In this document: positions 36,731 to 48,400 of the stretch, one piece after another
How positions within the stretch are numbered: the stretch's first letter is position 1
Layout of the letters: each line of letters starts with the position of its first letter
Assembly: GCF_000003815.2 (NCBI RefSeq)
Contig: NC_049991.1
Location: 2,684,570 to 2,748,569, forward strand
Length of the DNA: 64,000 bases
Direction: 5' to 3'
Source of the DNA: Branchiostoma floridae
Taxonomy: Eukaryota; Chordata; Leptocardii; Amphioxiformes; Branchiostomatidae
Notes under the pieces: model-generated
Seen by the model: only the letters and a program-made list of their open reading frames with translations
Database searches by the model: none
What the model was told of the DNA's origin: nothing
Translations under genes and position numbers: made by a program

Positions 36731-38135
36731 AACTAGTCGTAACAGCCGCAGGGGGTAACGCAGCTTAACGTAACAGCTCCCTCGTCCCTCCAATCCACCT
36801 TTTGTCTTCTTTCGAAAACCCGAATGTCTCTTAGACAAACTTGTACATGTCAGCCACAGGGAGTTACGCAGCTTAACGTAACAGCTCCCTCGTCCCTTCG
36901 ATCCACTGTTCGTCATCTTTCGAAAACCTGAATGTCTCGTAGACAAAGCTGTATCCTTACTCGTTTGTGTCTTCAGTGTACGTCCCTCTCCAGAACAGTA
37001 CGTACTTCTCAAAACTGCTCTGTGTGTAGAGCTAGAGAGTGTTGTGTAGTTTGTTCTGTTGTTTAGTAGTGATGTAGTTCTAGTGGACCTGTCTGTCCAC
37101 TACCGTTACCATCCTTGGCTGTTGGGACTAGTTGGGATGCTGCAGGGACGAGCACCTCCTCCACGTGCACCATAATATTGTAGCAATCGTTTTCTCTGAT
37201 CCTCACCACAATAATGCACCAGCGGTTTAGCATCCGTCGTTCCCCGTCTAACAATGGTTGGACGTTGCGGAATGTTGTTCAGGTTTGCTACCGCAGAAAA
37301 CCTACTGTAGTTGTTTTTCAACATATTCGGATTATTATTGGAAAGTACTGATTGTAAAGCTTACATTTGTTGTCAGACTCGTGCTGTGGCTTTGTCTGCA
37401 TCAAAATCTTCTCAATTACACATTGTACAAATACAGACTGCGATAGTTCCTTATTCATTATGTTCAATTTTTTTTCCTACCTTTCAATTTAGTGTCCACA
37501 AACCTTGTTTTTTTTTTAAGTTAGTAAGAGCTTTGTAGCCACTGTATAATAGGAAAGTAATGTTTTTAAAACTCTTTGTGTTGTATAGTGCACCTGACTT
37601 TTATTTGGTCCCACTTGAACAATTTTGTGAAAAAGATCATAGAAATGCATAATCAGATTGGTTTAGCATACGTGAACAATGGTACTATCGCAGATCGGAA
37701 ATCATGATAGAACCATAGCTGCCTAGTACAATGCAATATCACAAGGAGTGATAAATTAGTAAATTAGGCATAATCATAATTGGCCCTTTCACAGGTATAC
37801 AGTTGTATCTGTACATCTATATTCTTTTTGTTGGCATCATATTGCTGTGCTAGATTGTGTAAATATGCTTGTATGGACCTTACTCAGATTACAAGAATTT
37901 CATACCAAGAAAAAATTTCGAATGTTCTTTGGAAGTATGCGAATGATAACTGTAAACGGAGAATGATGTAATTTTGAAAAAAAAAAGCTATTGATGTATA
38001 GAAAAAAAGAAATGATTGTATCATTGCGTAAATATGATATCCGCACTAAATACATGTAGGGCTGTCTGTGTGTAAGGATGGGTTGGGGAACTTGTAGAGC
38101 TTTTAGCCATATTAAATGATTATCGCTGTACACTG
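36731..38135 (+). other. MGRN1: MGRN1 3' untranslated region
   Basis: Follows the TGA at 36728. It contains a 108-bp tandem duplication near its start. A candidate poly(A) signal ATTAAA at 38111 is followed by a GT-rich stretch (GTGTGTCC), typical of a cleavage site. Confidence 0.55.
36743..36957. repeat. Two tandem copies of a 108-bp unit in the MGRN1 3' UTR
   Basis: CAGCC(G/A)CAGGG...TTACGCAGCTTAACGTAACAGC begins at 36743 and again at 36851. The units are about 90 percent identical by eye. Confidence 0.85.
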
Positions 38136-38454
38136 TGTGTCCTTTTATGAATTATTGAGGCAGCAGAAATACGTGTCACAAAGTAAGGTAAATAGAAAAA
38201 TGGATGGTGGAGGGTGGTTAGATAGATAAACTGATGAATGTATGAAAGTATGGATGGATCGACAGATAGATCGTAATTAACGCTGTTAATTTTCTACAGT
38301 CAACACCCGATCCCAGTGGGCATCGTCTAAAGATTTACAATAGTTGTAGCGGAAAGGAAAAATTAAAGTGTTCATGATGGAAATTTGTATATTCTGAAAA
38401 CAAAGATAATGTTGATAATAAAGTGCACAGAAGATGGGTGTTCTAGACATGACT

Positions 38455-38600
38455 GGGCCCAAAATAAAGCTGGATGTGCACCCAAAATTGGAGCTGTGCA
38501 CCCAATTTTTTGTGCGTGCACCCAAATATTTTCGTAGGCTTATGTTCGTTAAGATGTCAGTAAACATTATATTCTTGGCATCTATGTGTTAGAAAGATAA
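38455..38600. mobile_element. Truncated GGTGCACC-word element
   Basis: Left part only: CCCAAAATTGGAGCTGTGCA, a second TGCACCCAAATATTTTCG and the TTAGAAAGATAATAAAA body shared with the copies at 8489 and 13435. The right end is missing. Confidence 0.6.
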
Positions 38601-39138
38601 TAAAATGTCTGCCATAGTGCTTGTTTATAAAAATTTGAAGTTCGAATCGATATTTTTTTTAATGCTCCATAGTAAGCGGTGAACCAGACTGAAGAGGACG
38701 TAGTACATGTATGAAAAATCACAACTGCAACCATCGTTCTTGCTGAAGACAGTCATGTTTTACAACTCGACCATCAACACTGATAAGAATATTCTCTCTG
38801 TTGATTCTCCTTTGACATACAGATAGGACTACAATGATTTACAGATAAACCACTCTTAATCTTAGTCACATTTTTACAGTGTAAAATTCATTCCGGGCGA
38901 TAGGAATAGGTAGGTATGCTGTAATATTTTCCAAGTATCATTATTTGGGTTCTTATCATAGGCAATGTGCGAATCTGTACTATTACAATTTATGAACATC
39001 GGGATATTTTCATTTTGCTCGAGATATTTCTTCTCTTTGACGTATAAAAATAGACATACTTTAAAACTTCTTTATCAAAATATACATATTCCTTAAAATA
39101 CCTTGTCGGCACAAGATATACTCTTGTCTGATTTCAGG

Positions 39139-40556
39139 TCATTCTTTTAGAAAGTCCTCAACTTGTTCCACACCGGATGAAATTATCACCCTGTCCGACT
39201 CCTGGTTGTCCAGCCACATCGTCAGTTCACTGGCTACCAGCGACAGCACCTTCCTGGTGTGAAAGTCCTGGTACTGTCGGTAGTAGGGACAGGAGAGGTC
39301 GGTACCGGTGGGGGTGACGCCTCGCTCGCATGCCGACAGCTCTACGCTGTTGGTCGACTCCCACGGGCAGGGATCGTCGGCGATGTAGTTGACCAGGACC
39401 GTCTCACCTGCGACCACGTCATGGTAGATGGGGGCTACTCTGGACAGGCGGGGATCGTAGTACGTGCGGGGTGGCGGACTCTCTGCTGGTGCCTGCCTCT
39501 TCGCCTGTGGTCGGGAGTCGTCTTCTAGCTCCTCAGCTTTCCTCTTCTGACGCCTTCGACGGACCTTATAGCCATCAGCAGCCGTCTCCTTCCCAGAAGC
39601 TGCCCGTTTGGCTCTGCGGTAAAGGCGGGCGGCTCGACGGACAACCCTACCGCAGCTGTGCTCGACCGTGCCCTTCACGTCGCCTTCCCCCTGATGTGCA
39701 ACAATCTTCTCTGCTGCCTCACGGAGCGTCGCCACTGAGACACGGCGATCATCGGGACGAACAGTGGGCTCATCGTGCTGAGAGTCGCTTACTGGGGAGA
39801 CAAAATGGACAAAGTCGAACGAGATAACGGTATCTTCAAATGACACAAAAAAATCATACAGCCTTGGAATTTGTAAGGTATGATCTGAAATAAATCTATC
39901 TGTAGAGAGTGTGAGAGATGACAGTCTCAAGTTACCTCTGTGTCCGAATGTTAGTGCCGTGAACGTCACACGTGACTAACCATTACTTCCATCGTGAACC
40001 ACTTCCACGGCTGGTTCAGCTGCCTCTCGGAGCGTCGCCACAGAGTCACGGCGATCACCGGACTGAACAGTGGGCTCATCGTGTTCAGAGTCAGTTGCTA
40101 GGGAGACAAAATGGACAAAGTCAGACGTGTTGGATGATAGTGGCATCTTCAAGTGACAACAGAATCATACAATGTCGATGTTAGTTAGACATCCAGTGTC
40201 ACTGACGAAGGATAGTGGATTATATCCGAAACATCTGACCATTTCCAAAACCATATCCAGTTGCTCGAGTAACTACTTTTTGGAGAATCATACAACCTTT
40301 GTATGTATGGTAGTTGATCTGAAATAAATCCATCAGTGGAGAACGTGGGAGATGATCATGACAGTCAGAAATTACCTCTGTGTCCGAATGTTAGTGACCG
40401 TGAATGCTAACCATGACTCCCGGTGGTCTCCACTTCCACACACAAGGCCGGTTCAGGAACGTCAACCAGTCTGCAGACGTCAGGACGCTCCAGACGGATG
40501 GGTGATCTCTCCTTCCCGCCATCACCCTGGCCCAAGTCGGGCGTCTTCGTCTCCAT
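39139..40556 (-). CDS. Uncharacterised three-exon basic nuclear-type protein, copy A (intact)
   Basis: I do not recognise the family. Exons on the minus strand: 40556-40412 (ATG), 40097-39981, 39791-39139. All junctions are phase 1 and the sum is 304 residues. Exon 1 begins METKTPDLGQGDGGKE. Exons 2 and 3 both start with the block TDSxHDEPxVxxxDRR...SVATLREAAE, so the second exon is a duplicate of the start of the third. Exon 3 then has a strongly basic stretch (RRAARLYRRAKRAASGKE, KVRRRRQKRKAEELE), probably a nuclear localisation signal. A conserved C-terminal part follows (TYYDPRLSRVAPIYHDVVAG...DPCPWES...YYRQYQDFHTRKVLSLVASELTMWLDNQESDR). This copy keeps 15 extra C-terminal residues (IISSGVEQVEDFLKE) lost in the others. 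Intron 1 contains a dispersed repeat at 40195-40285. It lies head to head with copy B, 926 bp apart. Confidence 0.72.
40195..40285 (+). repeat. Dispersed repeat with hammerhead-like CTGACGA...GAAAC core
   Basis: CTGACGA (40202), a GGATA/TATCC hairpin, then GAAAC (40228) are followed by CCAAAACCATATCCAGTTGC. The latter tail recurs in both arms of the inverted repeat at 61372-61618. Lies in intron 1 of copy A. Confidence 0.5.
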
Positions 40557-41482
40557 ATCTCCAGAAAATGGGCGGCAAACTTGGCGAAAAGTGTGTCAAG
40601 TTGACTCGACAACAAGGCGGCGTTCGAAAACTTTCGAATTTGACACAACGCGCAGGCGCGGTGCCCATTTGTGACGTCTTGTATAGAACATTCGAACAGT
40701 GGTTCGTTTTGAGGTAAACAACGTCAGAGGGGAACGACTGTAGGGCTGATGCAGATTTCACGATCGGATGCTATGTAACTTATTCATCTGCAATCAACAT
40801 ACAACAACGGTACACTCTTTGTCTGGCAGCTTGTAAGCAAAGTCTTATTGTATCCTTACATGATGGTAGATCATTGTAGATAAGAAAACGGCGGAATTGT
40901 TAACTTTGATAGTTACTCGCAAGTAGTTAGCGTTACCACAAACGTATTTTTTTCTTCGGAAATGGCCGAAAATTAATGCGCGTACGGATGCTAACCATTT
41001 AATCAAATCAACATGGCCTTATCATGTAAAGAATTAGATTAGTTTCCTAAAATCATAAGTGTAGTTCAATTGCTTTGTATCTGCAATTTGCCACACATTG
41101 TAACATTTACAATAGTGCAATCAAGTGCTTATTATTGTATGAATACCGGACATATTCATACGCTGTACTTAAAGTTCAGAAAGCATTCTATCAGAAAAAA
41201 TGCCGTGCATTTACTATAGCTTCGGGTTTTATAAACCAGACCTGAAGCTCTACACGCTTGCGGCAACTCAGGTAGTCAAACATGTGCACTTAGCGGGTTT
41301 GCCCTGTTATGTTGTTTTCCTCCAAACGAACCGCTGTTCGAATGTTCTATACCAGACGTCACAAATGGGTGTGGCGCATGCGTGTTGTGTCAAATTCGAA
41401 AGTTTTCGAACACCGCCTTGTTTTCGAGTCAACTTGACACATGCACACTTCTCGCCAAGTTTGCCGCACATTTTCCGGAGAT
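40557..41482. promoter_or_regulatory. Shared spacer between the head-to-head copies A and B
   Basis: Inverted-repeat arms next to both start codons contain TTCGAACAG(T/C)GGTTCG, TGTGACGTC or its complement (a CRE-like site) and (T)TTCGAAAGTTTTCGAA. The same words flank the starts of copies C and D. The position suggests a bidirectional promoter; that is inference. Confidence 0.45.
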
Positions 41483-42728
41483 ATGGAGACGAAGACGCGA
41501 GACTTGGGCCAGGGTGATGGCGGGAGGGAGAGATGACCTGTCCGTCTGGAGCGTCCTGACGTCTGCTGTCTGGTTAACGTTCCTGAACCCGCCGTGTGTG
41601 TGGAAGTGGTTCACACCGGGAGTCATGGTTAGCATTCACGGTCACTATTCGGACATTCGGACACAGAGGTAATTTCAGACTGTCATGATCATCTCCCACG
41701 TTCTCTACAGATAGATTTATTTCAGCTCAACTACCTTACAAAGGTTGTAACGTTACGATTCTTTCTATCCTTTGGAGAAAGTGTTACCGTCCAACTCGTC
41801 CGACTCTGTCCATTTTGTCTCCCTAGTAACCGATTCTCAGCATGATGAGCCCGCTGTTCGTCCCGATGATCGCCGTTAGTCTGTGGCGACGCTCCGAGAG
41901 GCAGCTGAACCAGCCGTGTGTGTGGAACTGGTTCACACCGGCAGTCATGGTTAGTCACGTGTGACATTCACGGTACTAACATTCGGACACAGAGGTAATT
42001 TGAAACTGCCATCTCTCACGCTCTGTACTGATAGATTTATTTCAGATCAACTACCTTACAAATTCAAAGGCTGTATGATTTTTTTGTGTCATTTGAAGAT
42101 ACCGTCGAACTCGCCCGACTTTGTCCATTTTGTCTCCCTAGTAACCGACTCTCAGCATGGTGAGACCATATTTCGGTCCGGCGATCGCCGTACGGGTGTG
42201 TCTGTGGCGACGCTCAGAGAGGCAGCTGAGAAGGGGGAAGGCGACGTGAAGGGCACGGCCGGGCACAGCTGCGGGCGGAGTGTCCGTCGAGCCGCCCGCC
42301 TTTATCGCAGAGCCAGACGGGCAGCTTCTGAGGAGACGGCTGCTGGTGCCTCTAAGGTCCGTCGAAAGCGTTAGAAGAGAAAGGTTGAGGAGTTAGAAGA
42401 CGGCTCCCGACCACAGCCGAAGAGAAAGGCGCCAGAGAGTCCGCCACCCCGCACGTACTACGATCCCCGCCTGTCCAGAGTCGCGCCCATCTACCATGAC
42501 GTGGTCGCAGGAGAGAGTGTCCTCGTCAACTACATCGCCGACGATCCCTGCCCGTGGGAGTCGACCAACAGCGTGGAGCTGTCGGCATGCGAGCGAGGCG
42601 TCACCCCCACCGACCTGTCCTGTCCCTACTACCGACAGTACCAGGACTTTCACACCAGGAAGGTGCTTTCGCTGGTAGCTAGTGAACTGACGATGTGGCT
42701 GGACAACCAGGAGTCGGACAGGATGTAA
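41483..42728 (+). pseudogene. Three-exon family, copy B (pseudogene)
   Basis: Exons 41483-41627, 41827-41949 and 42142-42728 align with copies A and D. It is broken by three in-frame stops: TGA at 41534 in exon 1 (TCA in the intact copies), TAG at 41877 in exon 2 and TAG at 42372 in exon 3 (CAG in copy D). The block between the LREAAEK motif and the basic stretch is also shortened by deletion. Splice sites are kept. The C-terminus ends at an early TAA, as in copy D. An AATAAA lies near 42964. Confidence 0.8.
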
Positions 42729-43189
42729 AATTCATCCGATATGAAATAAGTTGGGGACTTTTTAAAGAATGACCTGAAATCAGAAAAGAGTATATCTTGT
42801 GCCAACAAGGTATTTTAAGAGATGTATATTTTTATATAGAAATATTGTAAAGTATAGCTTTTTTGATACGTCGAAGAGAACAAACATTTTGTTTACAAAT
42901 TGTATGCCACTATAGTGGCTTAAAACCACAGCGCCATTGAAGAACAGGCTGGCTTTTTGACCAAATAAATCTATATAACGAAAATCGTGCAAATCCACAA
43001 GTGATGTGACAGCCTCTTATGATGAAATTTCAAAACATTTGTATGAAATAATATTACACTATGAGTCAAATATTGCAGTGCGCCTACTACCCCTTTGCAT
43101 TCATGAAAAATTTGAAAAACATGACAAAATTTTTATGATGGACTGGTCCAAATGACTCTGCTGTTGTCGTTATTACCTTCGCCAAGAAG
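42729..43189. other. 3' flank of copy B, shared with copy D
   Basis: Aligns by eye with 57510-57950 downstream of copy D, including the words CCAAATAAATCT and TTTTATGATGGACTG. This shows that the duplicated block extends beyond the genes. Confidence 0.7.
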
Positions 43190-43850
43190 GTTGTTCACGG
43201 TGACGTTTGTGGTTGGGTTTGTGATTGGCCGGGATGGGTGGGTTTGTGATTGAGAGTGTTTGTGACTGCGTGGGTTTGTGGTTGGGTTTGTTATTGGCCG
43301 GGATGGGTGGGTTCGTGATCGAGAGTGTTTGTGGCTGCGTGGGTTTGTGGTTGGGTTTGTGATTGGCCGGGTTGGGTGGGTTTGTGATTGAGAGTGTTTG
43401 TGACTGCGTGGGTTTGTGGTTGGGTTTGCGATTGACCGGGTTGGGTGGATTTGTGGTTGAGAGTGTTTGTGGCTGCGTGGGTTTGTGGTTGTGTTTGTGA
43501 TTGGCCGGGTTGGGTGGATTTGTGGTTGAGAGTGTTTGTGGCTGCGTGGGTTTGTGGTTGGGTTTGTTATTGGCCGGGATGGGTGGGTTTGTGATTGAGA
43601 GTGTTTGTGACTGCGTGGGTTTGTGGTTGGGTTTGCGATTGGCCGGGTTGGGTGGATTTGTGGTTGAGAGTGTTTGTGGCTGCGTGGGTTTGTGGTTGGG
43701 TTTGCGATTGGCCGGGTTGGGTGGATTTGTGGTTGAGAGTGTTTGTGGCTGCGTGGGTTTGTGGTTGGGTTTGTGATTGGCCGGGTTGGGTGGATTTGTG
43801 GTTGAGAGTGTTTTTGACTGCGTGGGTTTGTAGTAGGGTGTGATTGTGGA
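43190..43850. repeat. Minisatellite, 69-bp unit, about nine copies
   Basis: Each unit contains TTTGTGATTGGCCGGGATGG, then GAGAGTGTTTGTGACTGCG and GGTTTGTGGTTGG. Sixty-nine is a multiple of three, so long Pro/Thr/Asn/Ser-rich frames stay open on the minus strand, and Trp/Val/Gly-rich ones on the plus strand. I do not regard them as genes. A single remnant unit survives at 58285-58350 downstream of copy D. Confidence 0.88.
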
Positions 43851-45400
43851 CAGCATGACTGAAGAATCTGTGGATGGATCGGATCTTCCAGTGGCAGGTG
43901 GTTCGGTGTAGCTAAAACAAACCCTGAATCCTGCAAAGCGGGACCTCATTTGCCTGCTATGTGAGGGAATGCTAGAATAAGCTTCTTTTGTTGAGATAGG
44001 GATTACATACTTGTTTATATCCAAGCATAGATTATGTAGATGTGGAAATGTCATTTGCATAATCAGAATATTTCATGGAAATATGAGGTCTCCAAACTCT
44101 TATTTAGGTGTTGAAAGACTTTCCCATTGAATTATGCGTCAGCAAAAAAGCGCTCCTAGGACCGTCGACCTAGGACGAAATATAAACTTTCATCGCTCCT
44201 CAGTGCTATTGTTAAAGGGGCGAGCTCTGCAAATCAAGCGAACAACTTTATGGCATGTTTCTTCTCACAAGGTGCTTACTTGTCCTTATATGGGCCAGTA
44301 AACATTTGACCTTGTTGTCTTCGAATGCATCAAGGCTTTTTTTAAAGAATGTATTGAACACCTGGATGTTTGACGTGTGTACACCTACATGCATGTGTCG
44401 ATCTATTTAAATTCAGTTGCATGTCCAAGTAGAAAGGTACAAAAAACGGAAGTTCTGCTGCAGTACCCAGGTCACATACTAGGGGACCCAAAATCGACCT
44501 TGACCTTCACCTTTCCAACACCCACCCACATACCAAATATCGTTGTATTCCTTCAAAAGATCTTTGAGTCATGCTGACCACAAATTTAAAAATCCGGAAA
44601 CACAAAGAAACACACCCACCCAAAATAATATCACCATTTTTCATGGAGATAAAAATACTGTATTTTCAGGGTCTGTAACTTGTGTGCTGATAAACTCAAG
44701 TTCAGCAGGAAGTAAAGTGAAATGAAATGGGCAAAAATGGGAGCCAACGGGGGAACTCCCACTCTGTTCTTGGCGAAGAGCCATTTTATGTTTCGCGTGT
44801 TGCTATGGTAATTTGACATCAAAGGTGAGTTGCCATTGTTGTGCACACAAGCCTGGCCTAACTATGCTACATATCTACACCGGAAAACCTAACGTTATCC
44901 TATTGCAACTTTCAACAGACTTCATATTGCACGTGATGTGCGTGTGACATACCGGTTGAATGCAATCATATGAAACTTAATCTGAATCTATTGTGAGTTA
45001 AGGGAGTCACACCTGGATGAGGCACCTAGCCATAAATATTTAAAGAATGTCATCCATAAAATGTACCTGCTGTGGCCTTATGAAGGAACCAAAGAAAGAA
45101 TACCGTGCATGGCATAGAAAGACAAGTTTTATATGCTATAGTGACATTTGAAGGACCTTCAATAATGTACGACGTATAACAGACACTTGACGTCACAAGG
45201 AAGTAACGGGGGTTGCAACAGGTGAGATCTGAAAGGTGGGTACCAGGAGGGGGCATCCCCATGCTATATGTTTGTAAATTATACATATCAATTGTCTCTT
45301 TTGCTATTGTGATCTTCCTTCAAGTGTATGATTGAAAGACTTTCCGGGTTTATGTTATGGTATGTTGCTTGATGTTACCATGAACAGATGCACTTGAGAC
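43851..45400. other. intergenic, no gene seen
   Basis: No recognisable coding. Between 43850 and 43960 it still aligns with 58340-58450 downstream of copy D, then the match ends. Confidence 0.4.
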
Positions 45401-45406
45401 AAAGTC

Positions 45407-45446
45407 TATATATACATGAATAGAAACTTGCTCCCTGTTTCAGTTC
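45407..45446 (+). promoter_or_regulatory. TATA box and initiator of the WSC/WxxW gene
   Basis: TATATATA at 45407-45414 lies about 30 bp upstream of an initiator-like TTTCAGTTCAC at 45438. A first non-coding exon would then run to the donor AGAGA/GTGAGT near 45490. The next exon starts at 45928 after an AAGCCAG acceptor and carries the ATG. Confidence 0.6.
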
Positions 45447-48400
45447 ACATTCACATCGACGCTGTGCTGAGTTCTCACGCACCAAGAGAGTGAGTTTCAT
45501 GTTCTGAATTTATATCCAATACTTTCTGGGTTGATGTTTTCTTTTGTTTCCTTTAGAAAATTGTGTATTCCAAGTTTTCGACCTGAGTAAGGGATCTGCT
45601 ACAGTGCAAAGCAGATTTACCTGCTGTATGACAGTATCTAATGGCTATAAAGCCGTGTCCCAGCTGCAGTTGTTATGCCTTGTATGTTAGTTTTAATAGG
45701 CCACTGCGTCTAAGTGTATCGCTGTTTTGTATGCTGAAATGGAAAGATCATGACAGTGACTATATCTGATTATTGTTTCTGGTCAATAACTGTACATGTG
45801 CATTTTCTTGGCCTTGGAACTTGCTTGCCGATTGAACATGTCTTTATATGTCTTTGTAATATATCTGCTGAGACTACGTGAAACAGCAGGCATGAGTAAC
45901 GTTTTTTCTCCCTTTTTCTTAAGCCAGAAGGATATCCTGAATCCGTCCACGTCATGGCGTTGGATTTAAAACTGCTGACAATGGCGATGATGGCGCTCCT
46001 GTACTCAACAAGGGCACAGCGCACTGAAGGTATAGATAAATTAATTTGCAGCTAGTATTTCATTCATATCTGTGGTCTGTGGTAATGCACGGTTTCGAGG
46101 TTTTAGTTCAGATTCCTCACTATTTACTGCGAAATGACATTAAATGCTAACAAGCTAAAAACCACAGTGGTGTGTTTCAGTACCCTGGTCGCCAGAGAAC
46201 AGCGCTCGCGGCTACGATTCTTTACCGAGCCCCTAGCAACATCCCCCGTAAATCGAATTTAGCCGGCCCGGGAAGTTACGCATTCACGCAGTAACTTCAA
46301 GGCGTAACTCCCTTTATTAATAGCCGGCTAAGTTGTACTATGATATCCAGGGTGAACATTTTGTCTGGGCCCCTACCTCTCTTCCTCGTATGACCCAGTT
46401 GTTTGCGTCTGACTTGAATGTAAAGCGATTCTTTGACCTCGCCGAGGTTCGCCTCTACAAAAATTAAGTGCAACTTATGCAAATTTTGACTTAATTTGCA
46501 TACCTTCTGAGGGAAATCTATATTTACAGTGTTTTCCATTATAGGACTAAAATACGTGTAATATAATGTTGATGTAGTTTGTGGCAGGTGGAAGAGTAGC
46601 AGATACCAATCATGCAAATTTGTACCAAGATTGCATAATTAATGTGGAAGAAGTGTCATATTTCTTCTAAGTAATGTAGTAAATGATTGGATTGTCAACA
46701 TTGCGACCTGTGTAAGTTAGTTGAAGGTGTACATAACCAAGCATGAATTATGCAGATGTGAAAGTCATTTGCATATTCAGAATATTGTATGGAGACATGA
46801 AGTCTCCGAACTCTTGTTCCATGTGTTTCTGTTTGATTTTGCCATGGACTTCTGTATGCCTTTGTCATACTTCGATTTCACAGTACTTACTGTATTTCAT
46901 TGGTCTTGACTTCAGTTGAGTTGTTAATAAATATGTTCCCAGATAGTATTCATTGATGTAATGTGGAGGAGTTGAGAAACTGTTATCACTTAAGTTTCAC
47001 TTCAGCCAGAATTTGTGTACATATTTTTTTTTTCAGAATGTATCCGTTGGACTCCCTGGTTTAACCGTGACGGTCCCAGCGGTAGCGGTGACTGGGAATT
47101 ATTATCCAACATTCGGCGGGAGAACCCCGGGCAGATCTGCTCCACTGCCTCGGCTATCCAGGCTCGTGTGCGAGGGACACACGTGGACGCTTCCCAGACA
47201 GGAGAGCGGTTCCAGTCATATGACAAGACAGTTGGCCTTGTCTGTAGGAACTCCAACCAGAGTGACCGAAAGTGTCTGGACTATGAAGTGCGCTTCTGCT
47301 GTGAACCTAAGCCTGGTACAAGTTGATATTTATAATGATAGTTCACCTTTATCCTTGAGATAACCTATATCCATTAAAAAAACACAAGATATTTATATAT
47401 GGGTGTCAAGTCAACGGTTGGTGATTTCAAATTGCCATATTTGTTTCAAATTGCAGTTTTTTGAAGCCACTGACATTACCAAACACTAACCCTCTAAAAA
47501 CAACGAATATAGATATATCCCCGAACGATACATCCCCGCGGATAAAAGTGGACTTAAGTGTTAGTACCTTCTGTCTTTGCCTTTCCCATGTAAAGCAATC
47601 TTATACAATGTATAATATTTTCTATTGCACGGTTGGGTTATCAGTCTTCCTCTTGTTAGATAAATTAATGAACCCTTGTCATTTTAAAGGTCAAATAGCA
47701 TGATTTATTCCTTCTTTCTCACATATATTTTGAAGGGGGGATCTATACCCCCAGCCAGAAACAGATGACCAGATGATATGGTGTTTTTTTCATTAACTCC
47801 CCAGCCCCTACAGAGTATGACAAACTTCAGTCGGAAGTGGAAAAGTTGGCACAGGACCTCCCCCGGACTTTGCAAGAGCTAGGACTAACCAGTGTCGTAC
47901 AAGATGTACAGGAGCTGAAAACTGACGGTAAGGGCACGGTCATAAAGGTCGTGCGATCATGGTACGATTTTGACGCCATTTGATTTTCACGGCAGGCCGT
48001 GGCAGAAGCATTACCACCAACAAGGATCCAAAACAGCCTTTTGAGTGCCAAGACAGTTGAAGTTTGCAGGACACGAACATGGCTGTCCTCCAAAATGCCC
48101 GAGATTACCGATCGTACGACGATCTCACCACCTATGTGACCGCGCTCTTATACCCCTGTCACATTTGGCGAAAATAGATCAGACGACGACTCTGCGGCAA
48201 TCGCCCGAGCCTCGCTTATAATTATAACTTTATTGCACAACAATTGTACATGGTACAAAGTATGGCTTATATGTGACAGGGACGGTTTTCAGGTGAAAAA
48301 TACACGCAACCCTCTGTCGATCTTAAATATGACCGATCTTCCATCGACACGCCGAAGATTGTGGATAATGTGACAGGGGTATCATAAAGCCCCCTTTACA

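Noticed and set aside
39259-39528. Plus-strand frame of 89 codons over exon 3 of copy A, with equivalents antisense to copies B and D
   Set aside because: It mirrors the conserved coding exon in all copies; codon periodicity fits the other strand.
43133-44060. Frames of 267 and 295 codons on the minus strand (Pro/Thr/Asn/Ser-rich)
   Set aside because: They run through the 69-bp minisatellite, whose unit length is a multiple of three, so frames stay open by periodicity in several frames on both strands.
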